Positions 26,757-36,700 of a DNA stretch of 45,195 bases are shown one piece after another. How positions within the stretch are numbered: the stretch's first letter is position 1; each line of letters begins with the position of its first letter. The stretch is from Roseivirga sp. UBA6061 (GTDB lineage Bacteria > Bacteroidota > Bacteroidia > Cytophagales > Cyclobacteriaceae): the NCBI GenBank assembly GCA_002427745.1, contig DIYF01000116.1:82648-127842 (forward strand), read 5' to 3'. Position numbers and translations under genes: made by a program. Under the pieces are notes generated by a model that was not told where the DNA came from, did not search any database, and saw nothing but the letters and a program-made list of their open reading frames with translations.

Positions 26757-28547
26757 ATGAAGAGTTTTTTGAAAAAATACTTCAAGGCACTGTCAAGAAG
26801 GGCTGTACAAACCCGTTTTTTACTTTCTATCATGGGTTTTTGTGTAACATTATTGGGAATCATCTTCGGGTTGAATTCTATTACTCTAGAAGATTTTCTT
26901 CATCCGGATACTACAGAAAATTATAGTTTTCTCGACTTCAGAAACATTGCAGAGTTTCCAATTGATCAATATCGCTTTTTATCAGGCCTAGAAATTCCAC
27001 TAGAACAACCTAATGGAGAGAACATCGTGACAGCTCACGAATTTCTGATTCTTGATACAAGTCGCTCGATCGATACTATTAGTGGTAGTTCTAAGATAAA
27101 CAACCTACTAATTCAAAGCTTGGGAACTCTTGATAAGGATGATCTCAATCACTACAGCACAAGGCCTCTACTGGCAGGTGCTCTGTTGAATATGACACGA
27201 GTGAACGTGTCTTCAAATATCAACATGAATCTTTTTTATCTTGTCGAAGAAAACAATACAAACCGACAAGCGCTCACAGATGGGCCTAAATTCACACCAG
27301 GCGAGGTAGATATTGACTTAATTGAAGCATTTTCAAAAAAAATCAAAGACAAAAAAGAAACAAACACTGGAAAAAGCCGCACTCAAAGCAACTTTGGACT
27401 TCTCATTAATGAACTGAAAGTGAAAATCGAAAAGCTGACTAAAGAAGGAGATTTGGTTCAAATTACCATTATATCTGATTTCGATGACGAGGGTGATGAG
27501 TTAGAGTTCTTTAAAGCCGTCAATGATCTGAATAACACTTCAAGACTAGTCAAGTATAAACTATTGCGAATGCCGGCTTCAAAAGATGCAGAGATGACAA
27601 CAATTGACAATTTTTTGAATCAATGGTTCAATACTTGCAACGTTCAAATACTTGATATTAAAAGCCTTGCAGCTCTAAGTAAGGATGATAAAAAAAGAAT
27701 GGAGCTTATGCTTATTCCTATGAAGGAAACGAATTACTCAAACCATAAAGAAGTAATTAACTTAATTTATCCCGCTACAAATGTAAATGGCAACTATGAC
27801 TATGGCAATGCTACAGCTTCATTTACTTTACCCGAGGGCAGTTATTTACTAAGTCTCAAAACTCAAACTAATAAGGGTTATAAGGCTCCATCGAAAGTCA
27901 AGCTAAGAATAAACAAGTCAACTCCTTTACTTCTAAGAAATGGTCAGCATATTCCTTTCCAAGGAGGGCAATTCAGTTTATCGTCAAATGATGTATCAAG
28001 GTTTGGACAAGTTGGTTTTTTAGAAGTGTTAGACATTGAAACCCAATTCAAAAATGAGTACTCACTTTGGCTCAACCGCAGACTCAACAAAACAGGAATC
28101 GGCTGGTACATAATACTTTTGAATTGTTTTCTCTTTTCATCTTATCTTTTTGCGGTTATTTTAATTCGATGCCTATTTCGCTTTTCCAGAAATGGGACCA
28201 ATATTCAAATAGCAGTAGCTAATAATTCACCTAAAAGTATTATTCAATTCAAACTGAACACCACAAACTTTATTATATTATTTCAAATTCTCAGACGGTT
28301 TTCCATTATAGTTTTCTATATAGTGTTGCCCCATTTTTGGGAGGGCAGTTATCTCCATGAATCGTATAATGTACCTTTTATAAAGGTACATTTATGGGTT
28401 AGCCATATAGTAATAGGATTTGTCTTTTTTATGATTGAACTGAATGAAACCATGAACCATGAAGACTCTCTTATTGAACAAAAAACTGGAAAATATCATC
28501 AGTCTCAAGCAACTGAGACTCCCAATTCAGTAGGGTTTCAATCTTGA
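26757..28547 (+). CDS. Polytopic membrane protein with a vWA domain (canonical DxSxS)
   Basis: The 596-residue protein has an N-terminal membrane helix after a basic start (about 22-42). A vWA-like domain begins with FLILDTSRSID, where D100-T-S102-R-S104 fits DxSxS, and a second motif IISDFDDEGDE follows. A beta-rich region (about 330-440) leads to at least three more helices at the C-terminus (about 445-470, 500-520 and 545-562). The vWA domain should face the periplasm. It is the third vWA protein of the cassette and stands divergent from the operon. Its DNA is visibly more AT-rich than the housekeeping genes, which may mean a different origin. Membership in the system is inferred from position and domain content. 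Confidence 0.75.
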   Translation: MKSFLKKYFKALSRRAVQTRFLLSIMGFCVTLLGIIFGLNSITLEDFLHPDTTENYSFLDFRNIAEFPIDQYRFLSGLEIPLEQPNGENIVTAHEFLILDTSRSIDTISGSSKINNLLIQSLGTLDKDDLNHYSTRPLLAGALLNMTRVNVSSNINMNLFYLVEENNTNRQALTDGPKFTPGEVDIDLIEAFSKKIKDKKETNTGKSRTQSNFGLLINELKVKIEKLTKEGDLVQITIISDFDDEGDELEFFKAVNDLNNTSRLVKYKLLRMPASKDAEMTTIDNFLNQWFNTCNVQILDIKSLAALSKDDKKRMELMLIPMKETNYSNHKEVINLIYPATNVNGNYDYGNATASFTLPEGSYLLSLKTQTNKGYKAPSKVKLRINKSTPLLLRNGQHIPFQGGQFSLSSNDVSRFGQVGFLEVLDIETQFKNEYSLWLNRRLNKTGIGWYIILLNCFLFSSYLFAVILIRCLFRFSRNGTNIQIAVANNSPKSIIQFKLNTTNFIILFQILRRFSIIVFYIVLPHFWEGSYLHESYNVPFIKVHLWVSHIVIGFVFFMIELNETMNHEDSLIEQKTGKYHQSQATETPNSVGFQS

Positions 28548-28548
28548 A

Positions 28549-28677
28549 ATGGAAGTCAAGCACCATTTAGAAAAGCATCATCACTTTTTTGGATTACCCA
28601 AGACAAAAACCAACAGGTTTAATAATGCTCGATCAAAGCTCAGTTCTATGGCAAAGACTATTATAAATACTTGCTAA
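28549..28677 (+). CDS. Possible 42-residue basic peptide downstream of the vWA gene
   Basis: An ATG one base after the vWA stop opens a 42-codon frame rich in His, Lys and Arg (MEVKHHLEKHHHFFGLPKTK at the start) and closes with TAA at 28675-28677. It has no membrane segment or known motif. The tight spacing is the only argument for it; a frame this short can occur by chance. Confidence 0.25.
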   Translation: MEVKHHLEKHHHFFGLPKTKTNRFNNARSKLSSMAKTIINTC

Positions 28678-28796
28678 CCTTTAAAAAGCTTTACTCCATA
28701 AAGAAACCAAACCTAGACTTGAACAACAGACAACGTATTTCGCTCTTAGGGCAACCATATATACTAACAGCTTTGCAGAGGGCACCATATAAAAAG

Positions 28797-28869
28797 TATG
28801 GGGAACAGGATTCGAACCTGCGACCTCCCGCGTCCAAGGCGGGTAAACTAACCACCGTTATCTCCCCAT
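28797..28869 (-). tRNA. Atypical tRNA-Pro (anticodon TGG)
   Basis: Read on the minus strand, a 7-bp acceptor stem ATGGGGA/TCCCCAT is followed by a weak three-pair D-stem (AAC/GTT). Next come a five-pair anticodon stem CCCGC/GCGGG with loop CTTGGAC, a five-base variable loop and a T-arm GCAGG-TTCGAAT-CCTGT; the discriminator is A. The anticodon TGG reads proline codon CCA. It deviates at conserved places: position 8 is G rather than U, position 14 is G rather than A, and position 37 is A where tRNA-Pro normally has G. No CCA is encoded; a T-run follows. It may be a divergent working tRNA or a decaying copy. Confidence 0.7.
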
Positions 28870-28972
28870 ATATGCAGTACTGGCACCTTGACTTTATCGG
28901 TTACCCGAGAGACAGTCGGGCACTCTTCCCGATAGCCATCAAAAGAACTACAGCACTGCATTGATTTCAGGA

Positions 28973-29008
28973 CATAAAAAAAGCATCTCTTTTCAGGGAG
29001 ATGCTTTT
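28973..29008 (-). terminator. Intrinsic terminator
   Basis: AAAAGCATCTC at 28979-28989 pairs exactly with GAGATGCTTTT at 28998-29008, with an eight-base loop. On the minus strand the stem is followed by a run of seven T. It ends the transcript of the small ORF at 29029-29154. The symmetric A/T flanks would also let it work in the other direction. Confidence 0.8.
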
Positions 29009-29028
29009 GGCAAACAGGTTTGAGTCTT

Positions 29029-29154
29029 TTACTCAAGCCTGAATACTCCTATCTCCTTAAAAGCATATTCAACTTCCGGGCAATCACCAGCTATCATCAT
29101 GGGCTCTGCCATGCTATTGATAATCGGCTTTAATATGTCTGAATACTGAATCAT
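29029..29154 (-). CDS. Possible 41-residue small protein
   Basis: The frame starts with ATG (29152-29154) and begins MIQYSDILKPIINSMAEPMM; it ends VFRLE with a TAA inside a hairpin (29015-29041). I do not recognise the peptide, which is acidic and looks soluble. A strong intrinsic terminator follows within 25 bases. Upstream on the minus strand, TTTG and CACCTTTG are spaced like a Bacteroidota promoter. A 7-bp inverted repeat sits between promoter and start. These signals make it more than a random frame, but the coding call is uncertain and the unit could be a small RNA. Confidence 0.4.
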   Translation of the reverse strand: MIQYSDILKPIINSMAEPMMIAGDCPEVEYAFKEIGVFRLE

Positions 29155-29163
29155 TGACTTTTA

Positions 29164-29187
29164 TTGTGTCTTATTCGATGGACACAA
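29164..29187. promoter_or_regulatory. Inverted repeat at the promoter of the small ORF
   Basis: TTGTGTC at 29164-29170 and GACACAA at 29181-29187 form a perfect 7-bp inverted repeat with a 10-base spacer. On the minus strand one arm overlaps the end of the -7-like element CACCTTTG and the other lies about 10 bases before the ATG. This is where a repressor operator or leader hairpin would be. Confidence 0.35.
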
Positions 29188-29391
29188 AGGTGTGGGAAGG
29201 AATATTAACAAACAAGTAAAAACATATTTTAATTCACTGATTATCAGATAGTTAAAAAAACTAAAGACAATACTCTCCCGCCCTACTTTTCAGTTGGTTT
29301 TAAGTTTCCTGCAATTGTCTGTCTCTCAATTGGTTTCACTTTTAAGTTTTGTCCTATGTGTTTCTTACAGCCTCGGCATTTTTTCAGTTTT

Positions 29392-29423
29392 AACAAGAAA
29401 AGCCCTGACGGTACTGTCAGGGC
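29392..29423 (-). terminator. Intrinsic terminator of the small RNA unit
   Basis: GCCCTGAC at 29402-29409 pairs exactly with GTCAGGGC at 29416-29423 across a six-base loop. On the minus strand the stem is followed by TTTTCTTGTT. Confidence 0.7.
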
Positions 29424-29556
29424 GCTTATTTATTTCAAGAACAAATGTCTGATTTCTCTATATCATCATTGAATAAACGGCACGCCCAAATCCGTTTTCC
29501 GGCTCATTACGGAAATCGCAGGGGCGTAAATCGATATAAAGCAGTTTATTTAACAT
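29392..29556 (-). ncRNA. Candidate structured small RNA (or 32-residue peptide mRNA)
   Basis: On the minus strand a perfect TAnnTTTG element (29561-29568) is followed by about 165 bases ending in an intrinsic terminator. Within it three nested helices stack into one long hairpin. In plus coordinates they are AATAAAC 29472-29478 with GTTTATT 29544-29550, ACGCCC 29482-29487 with GGGCGT 29522-29527, and TTTCCG 29496-29501 with CGGAAA 29510-29515. The same interval also encodes a 32-residue frame (29458-29556, MLNKLLYIDLRPCDF...) whose ATG would be at or next to the transcription start. I favour a structured RNA but cannot exclude a leaderless peptide gene. I do not recognise an RNA family. Confidence 0.4.
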
Positions 29557-29560
29557 GATT

Positions 29561-29568
29561 CAAAGATA
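29561..29568 (-). promoter_or_regulatory. TAnnTTTG promoter -7 element
   Basis: The minus strand reads TATCTTTG, an exact match to the Bacteroidota -7 consensus. No clear -33 TTTG is seen upstream. Transcription would start at about 29555, at the edge of the structured segment. Confidence 0.45.
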
Positions 29569-29647
29569 AGAGAAATTTGAGGAATGGGCCCGGTACAGAT
29601 AGCCACTTCCTCAATAGATGAGACCCGATAAGTTCATCACTGAATAA

Positions 29648-30170
29648 CTATGGAGATTCCCGGCCTGATGGCGAAACACTAAAGAAATATGCATCCGTCT
29701 GACCTTAATATCAACCAGCTTAAGCTCTTAACGAAGACATGATTATCACAAAAACAGAGCTAACAACCTCAACCTTTTATCGGTGCTGACGGAACAACCG
29801 CATGTCACCCCCAACTGGATTGGGGGTCTCATCAGCCACAGTTTATCTGTTTATGTATCGATAAGTTGATATTGACAATAACACTCATGGACTATGGAGA
29901 TTCCCGGTCGAGCCGGGAATGACAAGAGATTTATTCTACCGTCTGACCTTAATGTCAACCAGCTTAAGCACGTAACGAAGACATGATTATCACAAAAACA
30001 GAGCTAACAACCTCAACCCTTTATCGGTGCTGACGGAACAACTATAGTCACCCCAACTGGATTGGGGGGCTCATCAGCCACGGTACATCCGTTTATGTAT
30101 CGATAAGTTGATATTGACAATAACACTCATGGGCTATGGAGATTCCCGGTCGAGCCGGGAATGACAAAGT
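29648..30170. repeat. Tandem ~243-bp repeat with REP-like palindromes (two full units, one partial)
   Basis: Units begin with CTATGGAGATTCCCGG at 29648, 29892 and 30134, giving periods of 244 and 242 bases. The third copy is cut off after about 36 bases. Each full unit carries a conserved block that includes a palindrome such as CCCCCAA-CTGGA-TTGGGGG (29808-29826). Units two and three carry the perfect hairpin ATTCCCGG-TCGAG-CCGGGAAT (29900-29920 and 30142-30162). The units contain no convincing ORF. The palindrome resembles dispersed extragenic REP elements common in bacterial genomes. Confidence 0.8.
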
Positions 30171-30231
30171 TTGGGAGGCAGGCTTGTCTGCCAAGGTTTA
30201 TCAGGCAAACCGGAAATGACAGTACAGACCA

Positions 30232-30609
30232 TTAACAGTCTATATCTTCTCCGGCCTTCCAGAGTTCAATGGTTTTGGCAATAAACTCATCGATGCGCGT
30301 TTCGGCTACAACGGTAGATTTCTTAAAGCGAAGACAGCCCTTCCCCTTATCTATGCCTTCCAGCAGTTCTCCCGAGGGGTCTACTTTTTTGGTATCCCCG
30401 ATGTACAAGCTCACATAGTTTTTTTGAGCATTGAGCTGAAATACTACCTGATCCGCATCGCCAAAACTGAGCATCTTGTAGCGAATACCCTCCACCAGAT
30501 CCGGGGAGGACGAAAGTATCATCTCTCTCAACTCAAGAAGCTTCTCCTTTCTCCAGTCAGTTTCCAAAGCCTGGTGATACTCTTCCGGTGTCTTTACATC
30601 ATACAGCAT
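30232..30609 (-). CDS. DUF1801-domain protein
   Basis: This is a 125-residue soluble protein. The pattern of an early helical region followed by VEGIRYKMLSFG, YVSLYIGDTKK and a late KGKGCLRFKKS matches the DUF1801 (YdhG-like) fold, a family sometimes annotated as an intracellular iron chaperone. I know of no confirmed reaction for this subgroup. It starts with ATG at 30607-30609 and stands alone, between the tandem repeat and the end of the giant repeat-protein gene. No promoter motif is obvious in the 100 bases upstream. Confidence 0.8.
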   Translation of the reverse strand: MLYDVKTPEEYHQALETDWRKEKLLELREMILSSSPDLVEGIRYKMLSFGDADQVVFQLNAQKNYVSLYIGDTKKVDPSGELLEGIDKGKGCLRFKKSTVVAETRIDEFIAKTIELWKAGEDIDC

Positions 30610-30711
30610 GATAGTGAGTTTTTGTAGTTAAAGGTTGAGGGAAGTTAGTTAAAAAACAGGTGCTCACGCCAGCCTGAATAACCAATATCCGGCTTATTTC
30701 AGTGAAATGAC

Positions 30712-33700
30712 TCAGTTCCTGATGATAAACTTAAACTGATGCCGCTGACCGTTCAAGGTAGCAGAGATAATATATACACCCTGACGAGTATATCTGCTTC
30801 TGAGCACCGCTCTATCTCGCTCTCTGTATATATCCACGGGTACCTGAGCACCATTAAGCTGGATCAGTCTGAGGTTTTCAATTTGCACAGATTCAGCAAC
30901 CTTGATATAAATATCATCTCCGAGTCTGACCGGGTTCGGATAAAGCACGGGCTTTTCAATCTGAGCAGTAAAAGCTACTCTGACCAGTTCTGAGGTGTTT
31001 TCAATACCATTAAAGTCTACATCGACTAATCGGTAGAAATTGACCGGTTGGAGCGGATTTCTATCTACAAAATTATAGTTGATCACATCGTTGGTAGTAC
31101 CGGCACCATCTACGAAGCCTATGGGTACGAAATCAATCCCATTGGAAGACCTTTCAATACGGAAAAAACTATTCTCAAACTCACTGCCGGTAGTCCATCT
31201 CAGCACTACCTGATCTTCTTCGGCTTCTCCTTCAAAAGAAATCAGCGAGATAGGCAGCGCAGCATCTTCAGTAGAGCCTAACGTGAAATAGAAACCATCC
31301 GTAAAGTCTACCTCAAAACTGACAAAACCATCATCGGCTACCACAAATGACTGATTGATTACCTGGGCATCAGCGGTAAAGTCGCCATTTGCATCAATCA
31401 GGAGTACAATCTGACTTTCATCATTAGTACCAACCCCTGTAGGCCCGAGCAGGTTGCTCACATCAAACCTTACGGTCACGGTGCCTACCGTTCCGGTTTC
31501 CTGAACTCTCCACTCCCTGTTCAATCGGCTGTCTACCTGAATGGAGTTGAAGTCTCTGTTGGAAGCATCGTGCAGTGCCGCCCCGTCATGTCCCCACATG
31601 AGGGAAGACAGGTTATTACTGAAGCTACTTCCATTCTGGGAGTTACTGGCCTCCAGACCATCGCTATCACTGTCCAGGCCAATGGCCACGATGGCATCAC
31701 TGTTTTCGCTTTGCGACTGTAACTGGTTCAGGCAGCTCGCGTCATCCCGGGCAATACCGGCCACATTGTTATGGAACATGGTATTGTCAGAGGCATCCCA
31801 GAAAAGAGTACTTCCATCGGATGCGATATAATCTCCCTCTCCTGCCTCAAAAGCGGTGGCATCACCATCAGTATCAGCCGAAAGGGTAACTCCGTATTTG
31901 AGCGCCAGGTAACTCTGAATTTGCTGAAAGTCGGTGGCACTGGTAAGGAGAGAATTATAAACAATGACTTCGGAAATCACCCCGTTGAACCTGTGGGTGG
32001 CATCTCCCTGTGCTCCTATTTGTAGTGTGTTGGATGTTTCGCCTCCATGATCAGAGGTAAAGTTTGTCAGCGTATTAGACCCGTTCAGGTAAACCGTAGA
32101 ACCATTGGCCTGATCTTCATCAAACAACACTGCCGAAATGGTAGTGGTACCTACAGCGTACAGCCCTGTAACACCGGAAGTAAGCCCGGTACCGTTACTC
32201 ACCGCTTCGTTTTCTCCTCCACCGTTATCGTCTAAAATGTAACGGTCAAAACCACCATTGTCCTCTCCCCAAAGGGCTCCCGAGTTGTCGATTGTGGGCT
32301 GATAGACGACAATGACTGCCAGGTCAGGATGAGTATCAGCATTGATGTTGAGGGTTGTGTTATAGTAAGAGCTGCCACCAAAGAAGTTGGACGGGTTAAA
32401 ATTAATAGAGCCACCTGTTGTGAAAGATCCTACTGACGATACAGATACATAATTGTTTGAAACATCTCTCCAGGCTGTTCCTCCCTCGTCAGCTCTGAGC
32501 CACAGCAGGAAATTGCTGTCAATACCACCCGGATCACAATTTTCTGCATTGCTTTCTCTCCAGTCTCTTTCGCTGGTAACGCCAGCGGTAGTCACATCAG
32601 GGAATGAGTTGGCCGTTTGATTGTTAGAGGGGTTGGTAGTGGCGTTAGGACCTCCTACATCGTCAAAATTATTATCCAGACCGTCATTATCGTTATCATT
32701 TCCATTAGGAGTTTCATCCGGTGTATAATCTCCATCGATATCATAGGCCTCTATCACATCGGCCAGGCCGTCATTATCAGAATCTGTATCGATGTAGTCA
32801 GGGTTGTCTGTACCATCTGTATTAACGATAGCCGTAGGAACGCCCGTAACAGCACCACAAGGGGTACAGTCTACGTCAAAGGCATCGTCAATACCGTCAC
32901 CATCTGAGTCCGCTCCTACAGGTACCACAGGTGTGGCCGTGGTAAGCTGTGACTCAATCAGGTCTACTATGCCATCATCATCACTGTCTATATCTACACG
33001 GTTTTCCGTCTCATCCGCATCCGTATCGGGATCTGTCAGAGCCGTTCCTCCGTTGTCACTATCAAAAGTATTGGCCCAGCCATCTCCATCGGTATCGGTA
33101 TCATTATCCACTCTGCCATCATTGTCTGTATCGACACCTCCGGCTTCAATGATATCCGGAATACCGTCATTGTCTGAATCCAGGTCAAGGCTGTTCACAA
33201 TACCATCGTTGTCAAAGTCCAGCACTTCACTTTCATCCACATCCAGGACACCATCATTGTCGTCATCAATATCTGAACTGTCAGGTACTCCATCCAGATC
33301 CGTATCCAGTGCATTGGCTTCTCTCCAGTCCCGCTCACTGGTCACACCTGAAGTAGTTACATCCGGAAAGTCATTGGCATCCTCATTATTGTAAACATTG
33401 GTGGTGCTGTTGGGGCCCACTACGGTATCGTAGTTATCGTCCAGCCCGTCCCCGTCACTGTCGGTACCGGCAGGCAGCGTGTTGGCAATCAAGTCACCAC
33501 CTGTATCGTAACCTTCCAGGGCATCCAGGAAACTGTCATTATCAGAATTGAAATCCAGGTAATCGGGAGTGCCATCCATATCGGTATCTACAGGTGTGGT
33601 AGGCGTACCTCCCGTAGTATCAAAGGCATTATCAATACCATCGCTATCCGCATCTGAGCCTGTAGGTACCACGGGACTGCCTGTAGTAGCCTGTGATTCA

Positions 33701-36700
33701 ATCAGGTCTACAATACCATCTCCGTCAGCATCGATATCCAGGTTGTTTCTGATGCCGTCACCATCCGTATCAGGGTTGGCCAGAACCGTTCCTCCATTGT
33801 CACTATCAAAATTGTTGGCCCAGCCATCACCGTCCAGGTCTGTAAAGCTATCCACTACTCCGTCATCATCAGTATCCGTTCCTCCGGCTTCTATGATATC
33901 TTCAATACCGTCATTGTCTGAATCCAGGTCCAGCATATCATTGATGCCGTCATTATCGGTATCAGGATTAGTCAGCGCAGTTCCACCATTATCACTGTCA
34001 AAGGTATCGGCCCAGCCATCATCATCGGTATCCGTATTGTCATCTACCCGGCCGTCATTATTGCTATCCACTCCTCCTGCTTCTATGATATCCGGAATAC
34101 CGTCATTATCTGAGTCCAGATCAAGATAATCCGCCACACCATCTCCATCAGTATCCTGACAGTTGGTGAAGGCCTGAATGGTAGCTTCCACGATTTCAAT
34201 TCTACCTCCCAGCCGGATTGTCATTTCTGACTGAATATACCGGGTATTTTCAGTGAGGGTATAAGTAAAGCTGGTAACACTGGCTCCACCCGCTATATCA
34301 TTGCGTTCAATGGTCTGAGGATTCGTACCACCACCTAAATTGACATTATCATCGGGCAGCTGGGCGAAGCGCAGTACTCTGTTATTGGCGTTGCCATTTC
34401 TCCATAAGGTGAACACCACGTCCACTCCTGCAGGGATGATGCTTCCCAGATCGACAATGATGTACTCTCCCACTGCGTTCAAGGCTATCCCGTTATTGGC
34501 CGTAAGATCACCATCGTTGATTAGTGCCAGGCTGCCACCTGTGCCTGAGTTATCTACCACCGGACCTGAAGGGCTGGCAGGTGTTTCCACGCAGCCCTCA
34601 TCTGTATCCAGAATACCATCATTATCATCATCGATATCATTGCTGTCCTGGATGCCATCGAAATCAGAATCAGCTACATTTTCTTCTCTCCAGTCTCTTT
34701 CCGTATTACCCTGAGTGGTTTGATCAGGAAAGTCAAAGGCATCCTGGGTATTGTATACATTGGTAGTACTGTTGATACCAATAACCAGATCGAAAGCATC
34801 GTCCAGACCATCGCCATCAGCATCTACTCCTGAAGGAACAATATTAGCCACCAGATTACCATCGGTATCCCAGCCTTCCAGCAGGTCAGAGAAGGTATCA
34901 CCATCAGAGTTGAAATCGAGGAAATCAAACACTGTATCACCATCGGTATCGGTCAGTACCGTGGGAACGCCTGTCACAACACCGCAGGGAGCACAATCAC
35001 TATCGAAAGCATCGTCCAGACCATCTCCATCGGTATCATTGCCAACCGGAATAACCGGTGAGCCGCTGGTGAGCTGTGCTTCGATGAGGTCTACAATGCC
35101 ATCGCCATCCGCATCAATATCCAGGTGATCGGCAATGCCATCACTATCGGTATCATTTCCAGTACATACTATAGTAAAAGCCGGATAGCTGATATTGTCA
35201 ACTCTCAGGTCACCACTTACTTCATTATAGGTAATTCGGATGTGGGTGGCATCTGTGGTAAGGGTATAAATCTTGTCCTCATATACGTCATCTGTGGCAA
35301 AGGAGTACTCAATGGCGTTAACGAAGTTGGTCCCGTCTGTTGACTCCTCTACTGTCATAGTACTGGCCACATCATTGCGCTTCTGGGCTCTTACAGTTAC
35401 CTGAGTACCGGCCACCACAATATCTCCACTTCTGAGTTCCACATCCATGCGGGAGCCATCATCTCTGAACCTGGCATAAGTAGAGTTTACCCCGTCAATA
35501 CCATCGGCTGTATCTTCTACCCTCGCCACGACCTCAGTAGCAGCAGTAGCATTGCCTCCGGCCACTGCTGTGTCTGTACAGCCCTCGTCAACGTCTAAAA
35601 TACCATCATTGTCATCATCTACATCGTCTACATCAGGTACCCCATCAGCGTCCTGGTCTGGGGGTGCCGGAACACCGTTACTGTCCCTGAAGTCTTTTTC
35701 TCCGTCTACATCTGAATCCTGCAGAGCCACATTTGACGAACAAAAGGTAATACCGGATCCATAATTAATGGTGATAGTCGGGTTGACCTCGGCTGTTCTG
35801 GTATCGGAGTCGACAGGGCCTGTAATGATAATTACCAGTGGGTTGCCACTGACCCAGCCTCCCTGGTTTACGATTTCCTGAATCACTGAAGAGATATCGG
35901 TAGTTCTTTGATCTGCCCCTGCCTCACCGGTTGAATTCCAGTCTGGCGGACTCCATGATGCATCGGCAGCGGTACGGGTACGATTACTCACATTGTTGGT
36001 ACCTGTAGTAAAGGTAGATGGAATAGTAGCGAGCTGGCCTTCAATGGTCAGGTCCACTACCCCGGCATCCGTCTCATCTACCTGAAACTGGATAGAGGCT
36101 GAATTAATCGTTTCGCCCTGAGGGATGGTAATGCTAGGGAAGTAAATACCCACAATCTGATTGGAAGATTCGGTAACCAGCTCCAAATCAGAGCTGGAAA
36201 TGTTTACACTCGTTCCCTGCTGCTCACCATAGCTGGTAGCCGAAGAAGAAACAGACAGCCCGTAACAGTCCTGATCAAAAGCATCGTCCAGTCCATTACC
36301 GTTTGCATCTGTTCCTGTATTGGCTACATCGGCCACGCCATCTTCATTAAAATCATTGCCCTCAATGAAATCGGAGAGAGAATCGTTATCAGAATTCGCA
36401 TCTACATAATCATCCAGACCTGCTCCATCCGTATCTACCGGATCGATGGGTGAGTTACCTGAGTCTACATCCCAGAAATCGAGAATACCGTCATTATCTG
36501 AATCGGTGAAATCAGTAGGGGCCTGATAACCCGCAGTGCTGTATCCCTCACGTGTATCATCAATACCATCGGCATCAGAATCGATGTCTATATAGTTGGG
36601 CAGATTAGGCAGGCCATTGGATGTTTCGTAAGAGAGGTCGGAATTAGGGAATACCAGGACGGAACCTTCTATGTTATCATCATAGCCGTCTCCGTCAGTA

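Larger units (their letters stand above)
28870..29394. other. Gene-poor stretch with a small ORF and terminators
   Basis: Apart from the possible 41-residue ORF at 29029-29154 and its terminator and inverted repeat, I see no gene here. The part from 29190 to 29390 is AT-rich, with no convincing frame, hairpin or repeat. Confidence 0.5.

Noticed and set aside
10213..28547. TerY/MoxR-type or classical vWA-MoxR system
   Set aside because: No MoxR-like AAA ATPase or Ter-family protein is present; the NTPases here are tubulin-like and Hsp70-like.
9654..28870. Genomic island integrated at the tRNA-Pro gene
   Set aside because: No integrase or transposase is visible, and I found no second copy of the tRNA 3' end near the left edge of the cassette.
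28671..28964. 97-codon plus-strand frame
   Set aside because: It runs across the tRNA-Pro gene and includes the antisense of its T-arm; not a credible protein.
29648..30170. CRISPR array
   Set aside because: Period is about 243 bases with the whole unit conserved; no short repeats with unique spacers and no cas genes nearby. The same reasoning excludes the 44861-45195 array.
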